Of a DNA stretch of 64,000 bases, positions 33,653-42,010 are shown piece by piece; the first letter of the stretch is position 1; every line of letters starts with the position of its first letter. The notes under the pieces are model-generated. The model saw only the letters and a list, made by a program, of their open reading frames with translations, made no database searches and was not told the origin of the DNA. A program made the translations under genes and the position numbers. The DNA comes from Rhodococcus qingshengii. GTDB lineage: Bacteria > Actinomycetota > Actinomycetes > Mycobacteriales > Mycobacteriaceae. The stretch covers positions 62,001 through 126,000 of the forward strand of contig NZ_JAJNCL010000012.1 of assembly GCF_021025955.1 (NCBI RefSeq). Reading direction: 5' to 3'.

Positions 33653-35959
33653 ATGTCCAGCAGCACTGCAGCATTCGGCTCCAGCGTCCTGGGGTATCCG
33701 CGCATCGGGCCGCGCCGTGAGCTCAAGCGCGCCCTCGAGTCCTACTGGCACGGCACTTCGGACAAGGACGCACTCCTCGCGGTCGCCAAGGAACTCCAGG
33801 AATCGACCTGGAGCGAATTGGCTGCGACGGGTTTGAGCCAGGTTCCCGGAAACACCTTCTCCTTCTACGATCACGTGCTCGACAATGCGCTTCTTTTCGG
33901 CGCAGTGCCGGAGCGGTTCAAGCCGCTCGAGGGCGCACTCGATTCGCTCGATTTCTACTTCACGATGGCCCGCGGTCGCCCCGACTTCCCGCCTCTCGAG
34001 TTGGTGCGTTTCTTCGGCACGAACTACTACTACCGTCAGCCCGAAATCGACGCGAACACGGTGTTCTCGCTCAACTCGGAAGCACTGCTCGACGAGTTCG
34101 AACGTGCGAAGGCGCGCGGCATCGAATTGCGCCCCGTCATCATGGGACCCGTTTCGCTGCTTCTGCTCTCGAAGGTCGGGCCTGCCACCGAGAAGTCCGA
34201 TCCGAACTTCACCCCACTCGATCTGTTGGACGCAATCCTGCCCGAGTACGAGAGGCTCTTCGAGCAGCTCGCCAAGGCCGGTGCCACCTGTGTTCAGTTG
34301 GACGAGCCTTCGGTGACCGAGGACCGCACCGCCGAGGAGCTCGCCGCTCTGGGACGTGCGTACGAGAAGCTTTCGACGGCCCCGCTGCGCCCGCGCCTGT
34401 TGGTGACGGGTCCGTACGGCAAGTTCGGCGAAGCCCTCAACATCCTGGCGCCCACCAAGATCGAGGCCTTCGGTCTGGACTTGGTGCACGGCAAGATCAC
34501 GGCCGAGGAACTGGCCGCGGTGCCGAACATCAAGCGCAAGCGCATCTACGCAGGCGTCGTCGACGGTCGCAACGTGTGGCGCGTCGACCGGTTCAACACC
34601 TTGACGTACCTCAACGAACTCAAGGACGTCGTGCCTGACCTCGTCGTCTCCACGTCGTCGTCGCTGCTGCACGTGCCGTACGACGTGCTCTCCGAGTACG
34701 ACATCCCGGGAGACGTCGCAGACCGTCTGGCTTTTGCGAAGCAGAAGGTCGGCGAGGTCGTCTCACTGGCAAAGGCGCTCACCGAAGGTCCTTCGGACAA
34801 GTGGCGTAAGCGTCCGACGAAGGTGCACTTCAAGCTCAAGCACGCAGTCCGTGCTCGGGTCAACGCGATCAAGCCCGAAGATCGCGTGCGTGCACCGTAC
34901 GAGGAGCGTCGCAAAGCGCAGCAGGAACGGTTGAACCTGCCTTTGGTTCCGGCCCAGACACTGGGTTCGTTCCCGCAGACCGACGCGATTCGCCAGGCGC
35001 GTTACGAACTCGGCCAGGGGCGTTTGGAGTGGGACGACTACTACAAGCGCATCCAGGAAGAGATCGAGCGCACAATCCGTCTGCAAGAGGACATTGGTCT
35101 CGATGTTTTCGTGCACGGTGAGCACGAGCGCAACGACATGGTCCAGTACTTCGCCGAACTGCTCGAGGGCTATGCCTTCACGCACAACGGTTGGGTTCAG
35201 GCCTACGGATCTCGTTGTACGCGTCCGCCGATTCTCTACGGCGACATCGCACGTCCGAAGCCGATGACGGTCGAGTGGATTGCCTACGCGCAGTCGCTGA
35301 CCGACAAGCCGGTCAAGGGCATGCTGACGGGTCCGGTCACCATGATCGCTCGTTCGTTCGTTCGTCAGGATCAGCCGCTCTACGAAACGGCAGAGCAACT
35401 GGCACTTGTCATTCGAGACGAAATCGCGGATCTCGAAGCCGCCGGAATCGCCATCATCCAGGTGGACGAGCCGGCAATTCGTGAACTGCTGCCACTGCGT
35501 GAGGACGGCCGGGAGGCCTACCTGGAGTGGGCCGTCGACGCGTTCCGTCTGGCAACAGGTGGAGCGAAGCCGGAAACACAGATCCACACACATCTGACGT
35601 ACTCCGCTCGGTCGTCGGTGGTCGACGCCATCGAACGGTTGGACGCAGATGTGACGGCTATCGTCGCGACCCGCTCCATCACGTGGGTTCTCGAAGCACT
35701 CAAGGAAGGCGCGCTTACACACGGCGTCGGCCCCGGTGTCTACGAATCTCGCTCGGCTCGGATTCCCGACATCGACGAGCTCGACGAATTGCTCACTGAG
35801 GCAAGCGAATCGATCTCACTCGATCGTTTGTGGGCAAACCCGGACGGCGGCCTCAAGACCCGCCATCCCTGGCAGCTCGAGCCTTCGCTGCGCAACATGG
35901 TTGCGGCCGCGAGGCGCCTGCGTCGTCGCGCCGAGCAAGCCGAGCGCGACGCCGGGTAA
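33653..35959 (+). CDS. metE: MetE-family protein lacking three of four zinc ligands
   Basis: This 768-residue protein has the full two-domain length of cobalamin-independent methionine synthase, which methylates homocysteine from 5-methyltetrahydrofolate. The N-terminal domain starts LGYPRIGPRRELKRALE, and the C-terminal barrel has LGSFPQTDAIR, HNGWVQAYGSRC and VKGMLTGPVT. The zinc site is broken. Aligned to E. coli MetE with a constant offset of 6, His641 is kept (His647) but Cys643, Glu665 and Cys726 are Thr649, Val671 and Gly732 (stretches IHTHLTYS, AIVATRS, NPDGGLKTR). Without zinc to activate homocysteine thiol, normal activity is doubtful. The frame is intact with good codon bias, so it looks like a maintained paralogue, not a pseudogene. 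No B12 riboswitch fits upstream. Confidence 0.9.
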   Translation: MSSSTAAFGSSVLGYPRIGPRRELKRALESYWHGTSDKDALLAVAKELQESTWSELAATGLSQVPGNTFSFYDHVLDNALLFGAVPERFKPLEGALDSLDFYFTMARGRPDFPPLELVRFFGTNYYYRQPEIDANTVFSLNSEALLDEFERAKARGIELRPVIMGPVSLLLLSKVGPATEKSDPNFTPLDLLDAILPEYERLFEQLAKAGATCVQLDEPSVTEDRTAEELAALGRAYEKLSTAPLRPRLLVTGPYGKFGEALNILAPTKIEAFGLDLVHGKITAEELAAVPNIKRKRIYAGVVDGRNVWRVDRFNTLTYLNELKDVVPDLVVSTSSSLLHVPYDVLSEYDIPGDVADRLAFAKQKVGEVVSLAKALTEGPSDKWRKRPTKVHFKLKHAVRARVNAIKPEDRVRAPYEERRKAQQERLNLPLVPAQTLGSFPQTDAIRQARYELGQGRLEWDDYYKRIQEEIERTIRLQEDIGLDVFVHGEHERNDMVQYFAELLEGYAFTHNGWVQAYGSRCTRPPILYGDIARPKPMTVEWIAYAQSLTDKPVKGMLTGPVTMIARSFVRQDQPLYETAEQLALVIRDEIADLEAAGIAIIQVDEPAIRELLPLREDGREAYLEWAVDAFRLATGGAKPETQIHTHLTYSARSSVVDAIERLDADVTAIVATRSITWVLEALKEGALTHGVGPGVYESRSARIPDIDELDELLTEASESISLDRLWANPDGGLKTRHPWQLEPSLRNMVAAARRLRRRAEQAERDAG

Positions 35960-35977
35960 ATCACGTAAAGAACTAGT

Positions 35978-36012
35978 CATGGAGGGGCCTGCGATTTGCA
36001 GGTCCCTCCATG
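35978..36012 (+). terminator. Hairpin 3' of the metE-like gene
   Basis: The outer stem is CATGGAGGG/CCCTCCATG and the inner stem CCTGC/GCAGG around GATTT. It begins 18 bp after the stop and lies 20 bp before the alcohol dehydrogenase ATG. It likely separates the two transcripts. Confidence 0.65.
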
Positions 36013-36031
36013 CACGGGTAGGCATGTGTGC

Positions 36032-37072
36032 ATGGTTACTGCTGCTGCTTATGCCGCGACGTCCGCTGACGGTCCCCTCGAGAAGACCACCGTCGAACGC
36101 CGCGAGCTCGGTCCACTGGACATTCTCATCGACATCAAATTTGCAGGCATCTGCCATTCCGACATCCACACAGCTCGCAACGAGTGGGGCGGAGCCAAGT
36201 ACCCGATCGTCCCCGGACACGAAATCGCCGGCGTCGTCGCCGCTGTGGGTTCCGACGTCACCAAGCACAAGGTCGGCGACCGCGTCGGCGTCGGCTGCTT
36301 CGTCGACTCGTGCGGGGAGTGCGAAGCCTGCACCGCCGGCGAAGAGCAGTACTGCCGCAAGGGTGTGACCGGTACATACAACGCCACCGGACGCGACGGC
36401 GAGCGCACACAGGGTGGCTACTCGACGCACATCGTCGTCACCGAGCACTTCGTGCTCTCGATCCCGGAGGGCATCGAACTCGACGTTGCCGCGCCGCTCC
36501 TGTGCGCAGGCATCACCTTGTACTCACCGCTGCGGCACTGGAACGCCGGCCCCGGCAAGAAGGTCGCCATCATCGGTTTCGGCGGCCTCGGTCACGTCGG
36601 TGTGAAGATCGCCAAGGCGCTCGGCGCGGAAGTCACCGTCCTGAGCCAGACGCTCGGCAAGAAAGAAGACGGGCTCCGCCTCGGCGCCGATCACTACTAC
36701 GCGACCAACGACCGTGAGACGTTCAAGGCTCTTCGCGGCGAGTTCGACCTGATCCTCAACACGGTCTCGGTCAATCTCGACATCGACGCCTACATGTCCC
36801 TGCTCGCCATCAACGGCACTCTCGTCGAACTGGGCCTGCCGGAGAAGCCGATCGAAGTTCGAGCATTCTCGCTCGCCGCAAACCGTCGTAGCCTCGCCGG
36901 CTCCATGGTCGGCGGTATCCCGCAGACACAGGAGATGCTCGATTTCTGCGCCGAGCACGGCATCGGTGCAGAAATCGAACTGATCCCGGCGAGCGACATC
37001 AACGATGCTTACGAGCGCGTGATCAAGAGCGATGTGCGATACCGATTCGTGATCGACACCGCAACGATCTGA
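36032..37072 (+). CDS. Zinc-dependent alcohol dehydrogenase (CAD/AdhC-like MDR)
   Basis: This 346-residue medium-chain dehydrogenase oxidises an alcohol or reduces an aldehyde with NAD(P). Catalytic zinc ligands are Cys41 (GICHSDIH), His63/Glu64 (PGHEIAG) and a Cys in PLLCAGIT; structural zinc ligands are Cys94, 97, 100 and 108. The coenzyme loop is GFGGLGHVG. It belongs to the cinnamyl-alcohol-dehydrogenase-like/YahK group, which takes a broad range of aldehydes. The ATG at 36032 (MVTAAAYAA) fits the family start. Confidence 0.92.
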   Translation: MVTAAAYAATSADGPLEKTTVERRELGPLDILIDIKFAGICHSDIHTARNEWGGAKYPIVPGHEIAGVVAAVGSDVTKHKVGDRVGVGCFVDSCGECEACTAGEEQYCRKGVTGTYNATGRDGERTQGGYSTHIVVTEHFVLSIPEGIELDVAAPLLCAGITLYSPLRHWNAGPGKKVAIIGFGGLGHVGVKIAKALGAEVTVLSQTLGKKEDGLRLGADHYYATNDRETFKALRGEFDLILNTVSVNLDIDAYMSLLAINGTLVELGLPEKPIEVRAFSLAANRRSLAGSMVGGIPQTQEMLDFCAEHGIGAEIELIPASDINDAYERVIKSDVRYRFVIDTATI

Positions 37073-37087
37073 CCCGCTCAGTCCCAC

Positions 37088-37882
37088 TCAGTCGAGTTGC
37101 TCGCGGAGATTACTCAGTGTCTTCGCGAGCAATCTCGACACGTGCATCTGGGATACGCCGACTTTCTCGGCGATCTGTGTTTGCGTCAGGTTTCCGAAGA
37201 ATCTGAGCATCAACACCGTCCGCTCTCGTTCGGGAAGCTTGTCGAGAAGAGGACGCAACGCCTCGTGATTCTCGACGTTCTCGAGTGCGGCGTCGTAGTC
37301 ACCGAGTGTCTCCACGAGCGGGAGATCATCGGTGTGATTGGACGCGGCACCGTCGACCGAGACGGTCTGGTACGCATTGCCGGCGATCAACGCCTGGGCG
37401 ACTTCTTCGCGCTCGATTCCCAACGTCTCGGCCAACTCGTCGACGGTCGGCGCGTGCCCGAGTTGTTGTGACAGCTCACTGATCGCCTGCCCGAGTTGGA
37501 AATGCAACTCCTTCATCCGACGCGGAACTCGTAGCGCCCAACCGGTGTCACGGAAGTGTCGCCGAACCTCACCCATCACGGTGGGAACTGCGAACGAGAC
37601 GAAATCGGAGCCGCGAGTGGAATCGAAACGGTCGACGGCGTTGACCAGACCGAGCCGCGCCACCTGAACCAAATCGTCGTGCGCCTCGCCGCGACCGTCG
37701 AATCGTCTGGCAATGTGCTCGGCCAACGGTAGGCACCTGGTGATGAGTGCAGTGCGCACTCGTTCGTACTCGTGGCTGTGGGGTTCGAGGGTCCGCATTT
37801 CCTCGAAAACTGGTATGACGTCCCGATATTCGTCGGTGGACCGCCGACGCGGGCGTGACGGGCCGTCTGCGGAAGCGGTCAC
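37088..37882 (-). CDS. SigF/SigB-family RNA polymerase sigma factor
   Basis: This 264-residue group-3 sigma factor has region 2 (HDDLVQVARLGLVNAVDRFD, VPTVMGEVRRHFRDTGWALR), region 3 (ELAETLGIEREEVAQAL) and a region 4 HTH (QTQIAEKVGVSQMHVSRLLA). GTG at 37882 overlaps the anti-sigma stop by 4 bp, so the pair is translationally coupled like usfX-sigF. It probably directs stress or stationary-phase genes. Confidence 0.9.
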   Translation of the reverse strand: MTASADGPSRPRRRSTDEYRDVIPVFEEMRTLEPHSHEYERVRTALITRCLPLAEHIARRFDGRGEAHDDLVQVARLGLVNAVDRFDSTRGSDFVSFAVPTVMGEVRRHFRDTGWALRVPRRMKELHFQLGQAISELSQQLGHAPTVDELAETLGIEREEVAQALIAGNAYQTVSVDGAASNHTDDLPLVETLGDYDAALENVENHEALRPLLDKLPERERTVLMLRFFGNLTQTQIAEKVGVSQMHVSRLLAKTLSNLREQLD

Positions 37883-38310
37883 AGGCGCCCGCTGAGGGCC
37901 TTGGTGAACTTCATGGTCGTGATGTAGCCGGCACCGCCGAGATTCTCTTCCTGGTCGAGCGAAATCGAATCGGTCAGTTCGGTGAGGATGTGCCACCCGA
38001 ACGAGCGCTGACTGCCGTCCTCGTACTCCGTGGTGGTCGTCGAAACGGACACGTGCAGTTGTGGGGGAGTGAAGACGAACCGACACACCAGAACAGAATC
38101 AGGGGCAGCACGAACAATCAGATGCGTACAGATTTCGTCCATGGCCAGCTTGATGTCGGCGATGGCGTCGAGATCGAAGTTCTCCTGAATGGCAACGGTG
38201 GCAGCCAGTGCACGCAAAATCGACAGCTGATCGAGAGTCGCTTGAATCCTCAACTCCACGACGGGTTGAGTCTGATCCTGATCGGGCTCGAGTGCGCTGA
38301 GGTGTGCCAT
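37879..38310 (-). CDS. Anti-sigma factor, RsbW/UsfX-like kinase fold
   Basis: This 143-residue HATPase-fold protein lies just upstream of the sigma gene. The N-box region is MDEICTHLI, where His63 replaces the Asn that binds Mg-ATP in active kinases, and the G-boxes are degenerate (SFGWHILTELTD). It can probably still bind and hold the sigma factor but may not phosphorylate its antagonist. The ATG at 38310 has GGAGAA upstream. Confidence 0.82.
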   Translation of the reverse strand: MAHLSALEPDQDQTQPVVELRIQATLDQLSILRALAATVAIQENFDLDAIADIKLAMDEICTHLIVRAAPDSVLVCRFVFTPPQLHVSVSTTTTEYEDGSQRSFGWHILTELTDSISLDQEENLGGAGYITTMKFTKALSGRL

Positions 38311-38701
38311 AAGTTCTCCGGATCGTCGTACCAGGGGTCGTCGTGAAGTCTGGTGCCGAGAACGATACCCATCTCGACCTTCACAGTGACCCCCGAACAC
38401 GAAATTTTGTCGATGGTGGTGCCGGGGTAATCGACACAGATTTGCTCACGACCGTTGGCGGTCGCAACATCGGATTACCTCGCGGAACCGCAGACCAAAC
38501 CACATTTTTGTTCGGAACACCGAAACGAATGGTCGCAACGCACTTGTGACGTCGGTCATGCTGGCGTACTGTTTCAAACCGAGGTTGAGCACACAGCCGA
38601 TGAGGGATTTATCCGTAATTCTGGAGACCCGTTCATCGTGCGTCTCCTTCGGAGGTCCCTTCTCTTTTGCAGAGTGTAAACCGTTGCGGGATGGGAGAAC
38701 C
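38311..38701. other. 391-bp non-coding region between divergent anti-sigma and STAS genes
   Basis: No credible gene is seen. A SigF-like -10 element (GGGTAT on the minus strand, 38364-38369) lies 53 bp before the anti-sigma ATG, but its -35 is poor (GGTCA at 16 bp), so autoregulation is only possible. The right half is comparatively AT-rich and probably carries the STAS-gene promoter. Confidence 0.4.
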
Positions 38702-39145
38702 ATGACTGTTGTTCCAGGATCATCTATTTCAGGCTTTACGAACGCGGCGAAGGGATCGGTTGATTACGGACCTCCCGCGACCGGAACAGCGACCGCATCG
38801 TTTCACGCGCACCGCATCAGTGCACAGACCGCTGTGATTCAAGTTCGTGGCGAGATCGACCTGATGAGCGCCAATGCTTTTCGCGATTATTTGACGTACC
38901 ACGTGGCCGCGGACCGGACACTGGTCGTTGATCTCTCCGAACTCGAGTTCATGGGGACGTGCGGCTTGTCCGTGCTGTCGGTGCTGTCGACGCGATCACG
39001 CGACGTGGGCTGCACACTGGCGCTCGTCTGCGCTCGCCCGGTTCAAAGGTTGCTCAAAGCAGCTGGTCAGGAGTCGATGTTTGCCTGCTACGAGTCGCTG
39101 GATCACGCGATCGGCCTCGAAGAGACCCGACGTTTCCCGGCTTGA
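38702..39145 (+). CDS. STAS-domain anti-sigma factor antagonist
   Basis: This 147-residue protein has a STAS domain at about 35-135 (AVIQVRGEIDLMSANAF, LVVDLSELEFMGTCGLSVL). The usual Asp-Ser of the phosphorylation loop reads Gly85-Thr86, so the acceptor would be Thr86 and the preceding Asp is missing. About 33 residues precede the domain. The ATG at 38702 has GGGAGAA upstream. It is divergent from the anti-sigma/sigma pair and is the likely partner-switching antagonist. Confidence 0.85.
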   Translation: MTVVPGSSISGFTNAAKGSVDYGPPATGTATASFHAHRISAQTAVIQVRGEIDLMSANAFRDYLTYHVAADRTLVVDLSELEFMGTCGLSVLSVLSTRSRDVGCTLALVCARPVQRLLKAAGQESMFACYESLDHAIGLEETRRFPA

Positions 39146-39151
39146 TTCCGC

Positions 39152-39219
39152 AGTGTCACTCACAGCGCAGCTTCACTCACAGCACGGTGTCACCCACAGC
39201 GGAGTTTCACTCACAGCTT
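39152..39219. repeat. Four tandem 17-bp repeats
   Basis: Units of the form AGTNTCACTCACAGCNN lie at 39152, 39169, 39186 and 39203 with a constant 17-bp period and conserved TCAC(T/C)CACAGC. They start 7 bp after the STAS gene stop, in the convergent gap before the glycosyltransferase. 17 is not a multiple of 3, so the array is not coding. Confidence 0.75.
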
Positions 39220-39250
39220 TGTGAAATCAGGTTCGTAGAGCCCGTCAGCG

Positions 39251-40519
39251 TCAGTGCACTTCACTTCGGTGAGTGCCTTTGTGTTGGCGGGCTCTCGGCG
39301 GTGCTGTGACGCAGCGGCCGTAGGTTCGGACCACTTCGGTGGCGACGTGATCCCATGAATACGATTCGCACGCGCGAGCCCGGCTCTGCCGTGCAAATGC
39401 CGCGCCTTCGTCCTCGTCGTCGAGAAGATGCCGGACTGCCCGCGCGGTTTCCGCCGGATTGTTGACCGGGACCCGCCGTCCGGTGAGCCCGTCGATCACG
39501 GTATCCCGCAGTCCGCCAACAGGAGTCGCCACAACTGGGACTCCGCACGCCATCGCCTCCAGAGCCGCGATTCCGAACGGTTCGTATCTGGGGGTACAGA
39601 CGAGGGCGTCGGCCGATCGCATCAGTTTAGGTAGTTGGCGGTGCGGAACCCGTCCCAATAATTGGACTCGATCTGCGACGCCGAGCCGCTCGGCGAGCTT
39701 GACCAAGCGGATCGCCACCTCGTCGGTGCTCAGTTGTGCGACGGGCGGCCCACCGATCACCACCAACTCCGTGTCCGGCAGCGAAGCCAGCGCGGCGACG
39801 GCAACATCGAAGCCCTTCTGCTCCACCAGCCTTCCGACGCAGATCAATCGATGCGGTGCGGTCTTCTTCGCGGCGGGTCCTTCAGGGGTGAACGCCTCGG
39901 TGTCGACGCCCGAGGGCACCATCGTGGTGCGTGATCGTGGTGATCCCTGCCGAACTAGATCGAAGATTTCGTCCGAACTGGTCGCGATGACATGGGTTGC
40001 GCCCCGGGCGATCAACGGTTCCAGGTGAGTCCGCTCCGAGGGACTGTCGTCGGCTGCTCCGAGGTGGCGGTGCGCGGCAGATCCCAGGGAATGGAATGTC
40101 TGAAGTACAGGGATGCCGAGCGAGCGGGTCGCGAGTTCCGTTGCCACACCAGACATCCAGAAATGCGAGTGCACCACATCGGGTCGGTCGGTACTCCATT
40201 GAGCGCGCAGAATGCTGGCAAAGGTTCCCAGGTGAGGAAGGATTTCGGCATCTGGGAGAGCCTGAGTCGGACCGGCCTCGAGATAGTCGACGCAGTACCC
40301 GGCGCGAGCGCGAACGCGGTCCGGTCCACCGACATGCGCCCTCCGGGTGAAGACGGTGACGTCGTGTCCGGCGCGAACCAAGGCCGCGGACAGCTCGTCG
40401 ACGTGCAGGTTCTGTGCACCAGCTGCCGAGCAGCCCACCGGTGCGAGTGGATCGGCGTTGACCGACACCATGGAGATCTTGAGCATTCGTCCGGGAGCCA
40501 TAGCGGGCGAGTACTTCAT
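39251..40519 (-). CDS. Glycosyltransferase family 4 protein
   Basis: This 422-residue GT-B enzyme has an N-terminal acceptor domain (VHSHFWMSG, TFHSLG) and a C-terminal donor domain with GRLVEQKGFD and the E-x7-E motif EPFGIAALE (313-321). It resembles actinobacterial MshA/sucrose-synthase-like GT4 enzymes that use nucleotide sugars for lipid or envelope glycans. The start at 40519 has GAGAGGGG on the minus strand; internal ATGs at 40501 and 40486 are alternatives. Acceptor unknown. Confidence 0.88.
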   Translation of the reverse strand: MKYSPAMAPGRMLKISMVSVNADPLAPVGCSAAGAQNLHVDELSAALVRAGHDVTVFTRRAHVGGPDRVRARAGYCVDYLEAGPTQALPDAEILPHLGTFASILRAQWSTDRPDVVHSHFWMSGVATELATRSLGIPVLQTFHSLGSAAHRHLGAADDSPSERTHLEPLIARGATHVIATSSDEIFDLVRQGSPRSRTTMVPSGVDTEAFTPEGPAAKKTAPHRLICVGRLVEQKGFDVAVAALASLPDTELVVIGGPPVAQLSTDEVAIRLVKLAERLGVADRVQLLGRVPHRQLPKLMRSADALVCTPRYEPFGIAALEAMACGVPVVATPVGGLRDTVIDGLTGRRVPVNNPAETARAVRHLLDDEDEGAAFARQSRARACESYSWDHVATEVVRTYGRCVTAPPRARQHKGTHRSEVH

Positions 40520-40639
40520 CGGGTCCCCTCTCCACTTGATCGGTTCGTCTGGGGATACCCGGAGTCCATGATCTGAACCGGGTTTCGGCGCGGTCGGCGC
40601 TGGGCACATTCCAAACACGATGGCGAGGAGTGAGGTTCG

Positions 40640-41053
40640 ATGACAGAACAAATGCTGGTCGACGCAACCGTCGGACTCGGGTTCGAGCGGTACGTACAAC
40701 GTGTGGCGGTCGGCGTGGGAGCCGGCATCGAGCAATGGTGTTGCAGGCGCGAGCACCCCCTGGAGGCCTACATCGCGTTGGACCGAACGCTGCCGCGTTT
40801 TCCCGGGCGTGAGGTGGCGTTGCTCTGGGAGGAGACGTGCGGTTGGGCCTTGGCCGTGGAGACTCGTTCGGGGGAGGACCTGATCGTTCTCGGATATCTG
40901 GGCGAACATGCGGTGCCGGCCCCGGACGCAGTCGCCGACTTTGCCGCGACACTGGGCACCCGCAGCCCGCACTGGGTCATGAACAGGCCGCTGGCGGATT
41001 CGGACGAGACCGCGCGGGAACTGCGAAGTTATTCCGGAAGTGCTTACGCCTGA
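40640..41053 (+). CDS. DUF6292-like hypothetical protein
   Basis: This 137-residue soluble protein has no signal peptide or membrane segment. It resembles the DUF6292 family of actinobacterial proteins of unknown function (ALLWEETCGWALAVET; YLGEHAVPAPDAVADF). The ATG at 40640 has GAGGAG upstream. It is divergent from the glycosyltransferase, 120 bp away. No function is proposed. Confidence 0.7.
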   Translation: MTEQMLVDATVGLGFERYVQRVAVGVGAGIEQWCCRREHPLEAYIALDRTLPRFPGREVALLWEETCGWALAVETRSGEDLIVLGYLGEHAVPAPDAVADFAATLGTRSPHWVMNRPLADSDETARELRSYSGSAYA

Positions 41054-41075
41054 ACAGTATTCAGATTCGATCAGC

Positions 41076-41648
41076 TCAGTTGACCACGTCCAGGATGGGA
41101 TCGAGAACGGGCGTCGAGGCAGCTTCGACGCCCGGATCGTCCATGAGTCGAAAGACGATGTGACCGCCGAGCGCACCACCGATGCCGACCGCGGCGAGTC
41201 CCAGCGCCGAGAGAACCCGCGCCAGCGCTAGTGAGTCCTTTCCGCGTAACCGATACGACGCGGCAAAGGACCAGATACCCACTGCATTCGACGCAGCGTG
41301 CACCAGTCCCACACGGCGGGCGACGTCGCCACGTTCGGACCAGTCCAGCCAGCCCGTCAGCAAAACCGGTGGCGTCGAGACCAACCCGAGCCCGATCAAT
41401 CGTCGTGCGGTCCGCGGGTCGCGGAGCACGGTGTCGAACATCAGCGAAGCCGTCCAGGCGCCGACCGGAATCGCTACGAGGGCGGGATGGATGGGATGCC
41501 CGACAGCAGCGCCCCGGAGAAGCGCTGCGACAGTATGTGACCCGTCTGATCGCTCGGTGATCGCGAGGATCCTGCGCCTCATGCCAGTGGACGGACCGTC
41601 CAGTCCGCGCGCCGATTCGATTCCGCGGTAAAGAGTTCCGATGTCCAT
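41076..41648 (-). CDS. DUF2231 membrane protein
   Basis: This 190-residue protein has about four membrane helices in the second two thirds. The conserved GHPIHPALVAIPVGAW near residue 50 is the DUF2231 signature; the His residues resemble heme or metal ligands, but function is unknown. The N-terminal 40 residues are cytoplasmic. It is divergent from the small membrane protein that follows. Confidence 0.82.
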   Translation of the reverse strand: MDIGTLYRGIESARGLDGPSTGMRRRILAITERSDGSHTVAALLRGAAVGHPIHPALVAIPVGAWTASLMFDTVLRDPRTARRLIGLGLVSTPPVLLTGWLDWSERGDVARRVGLVHAASNAVGIWSFAASYRLRGKDSLALARVLSALGLAAVGIGGALGGHIVFRLMDDPGVEAASTPVLDPILDVVN

Positions 41649-41762
41649 GTAATTCGGCTACCCGGCGTGGTCGTCGGGAAACCTCGCGACGAGTGTGTCT
41701 TGTCGACCGTCATACTCCGGCGTACGGTCGAATCGAAAGAGATCCGACCGGAGGAGCGAACG

Positions 41763-41984
41763 ATGAAGCTCAATCTCTTTGCAGCGTGGGCGTCGTACTT
41801 CCTGGTGTTGGCCACAGTGGTCTGCCTCGGCAGTTTCCTGGTGGCGGCAGGCTCAGGACAGGGTGGTTGGGCATTGATCGCCGGACTCGCCGGCGTCGCG
41901 TCCATCGGCCTCGCGGTAGCCCTGTACGCCAGCACTGTGCGCCACGACCACAAAGTGCACCGCGAATCCCCACACCTGTTCTGA
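41763..41984 (+). CDS. Small two-helix membrane protein, function unknown
   Basis: This 73-residue protein has two predicted transmembrane helices (about 6-29 and 36-56) and a short charged His-rich tail (RHDHKVHRESPHLF). The ATG at 41763 has GGAGGAGCG upstream; the longer frame is not supported. No family recognised. Its stop lies in the first copy of a 16-bp duplication. Confidence 0.75.
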   Translation: MKLNLFAAWASYFLVLATVVCLGSFLVAAGSGQGGWALIAGLAGVASIGLAVALYASTVRHDHKVHRESPHLF

Positions 41985-42010
41985 TCAGGACTGTTTCTGA
42001 TCAGGACTGT
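41979..42010. repeat. Perfect 16-bp tandem duplication between convergent genes
   Basis: TTCTGATCAGGACTGT occurs twice without a gap (41979-41994 and 41995-42010). The small membrane gene stops at the TGA in copy 1, and ppk2 stops at the TCA in copy 2; both lie within TGATCA. Removing one copy would leave the two stop codons abutting. Confidence 0.85.

Noticed and set aside
33653-35959. metE-like gene as a pseudogene
   Set aside because: The frame is uninterrupted over 768 codons, codon use is optimal and motifs outside the zinc site are conserved.
38311-38701. Confident SigF-dependent promoter for the anti-sigma gene
   Set aside because: A GGGTAT -10 is present but the -35 at the right spacing is GGTCA rather than GTTT, so it is only mentioned as possible.
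39152-39219. CRISPR array
   Set aside because: The 17-bp units are adjacent with no unique spacers and no cas genes are present; it is a tandem repeat. The same applies to 46905-47019.
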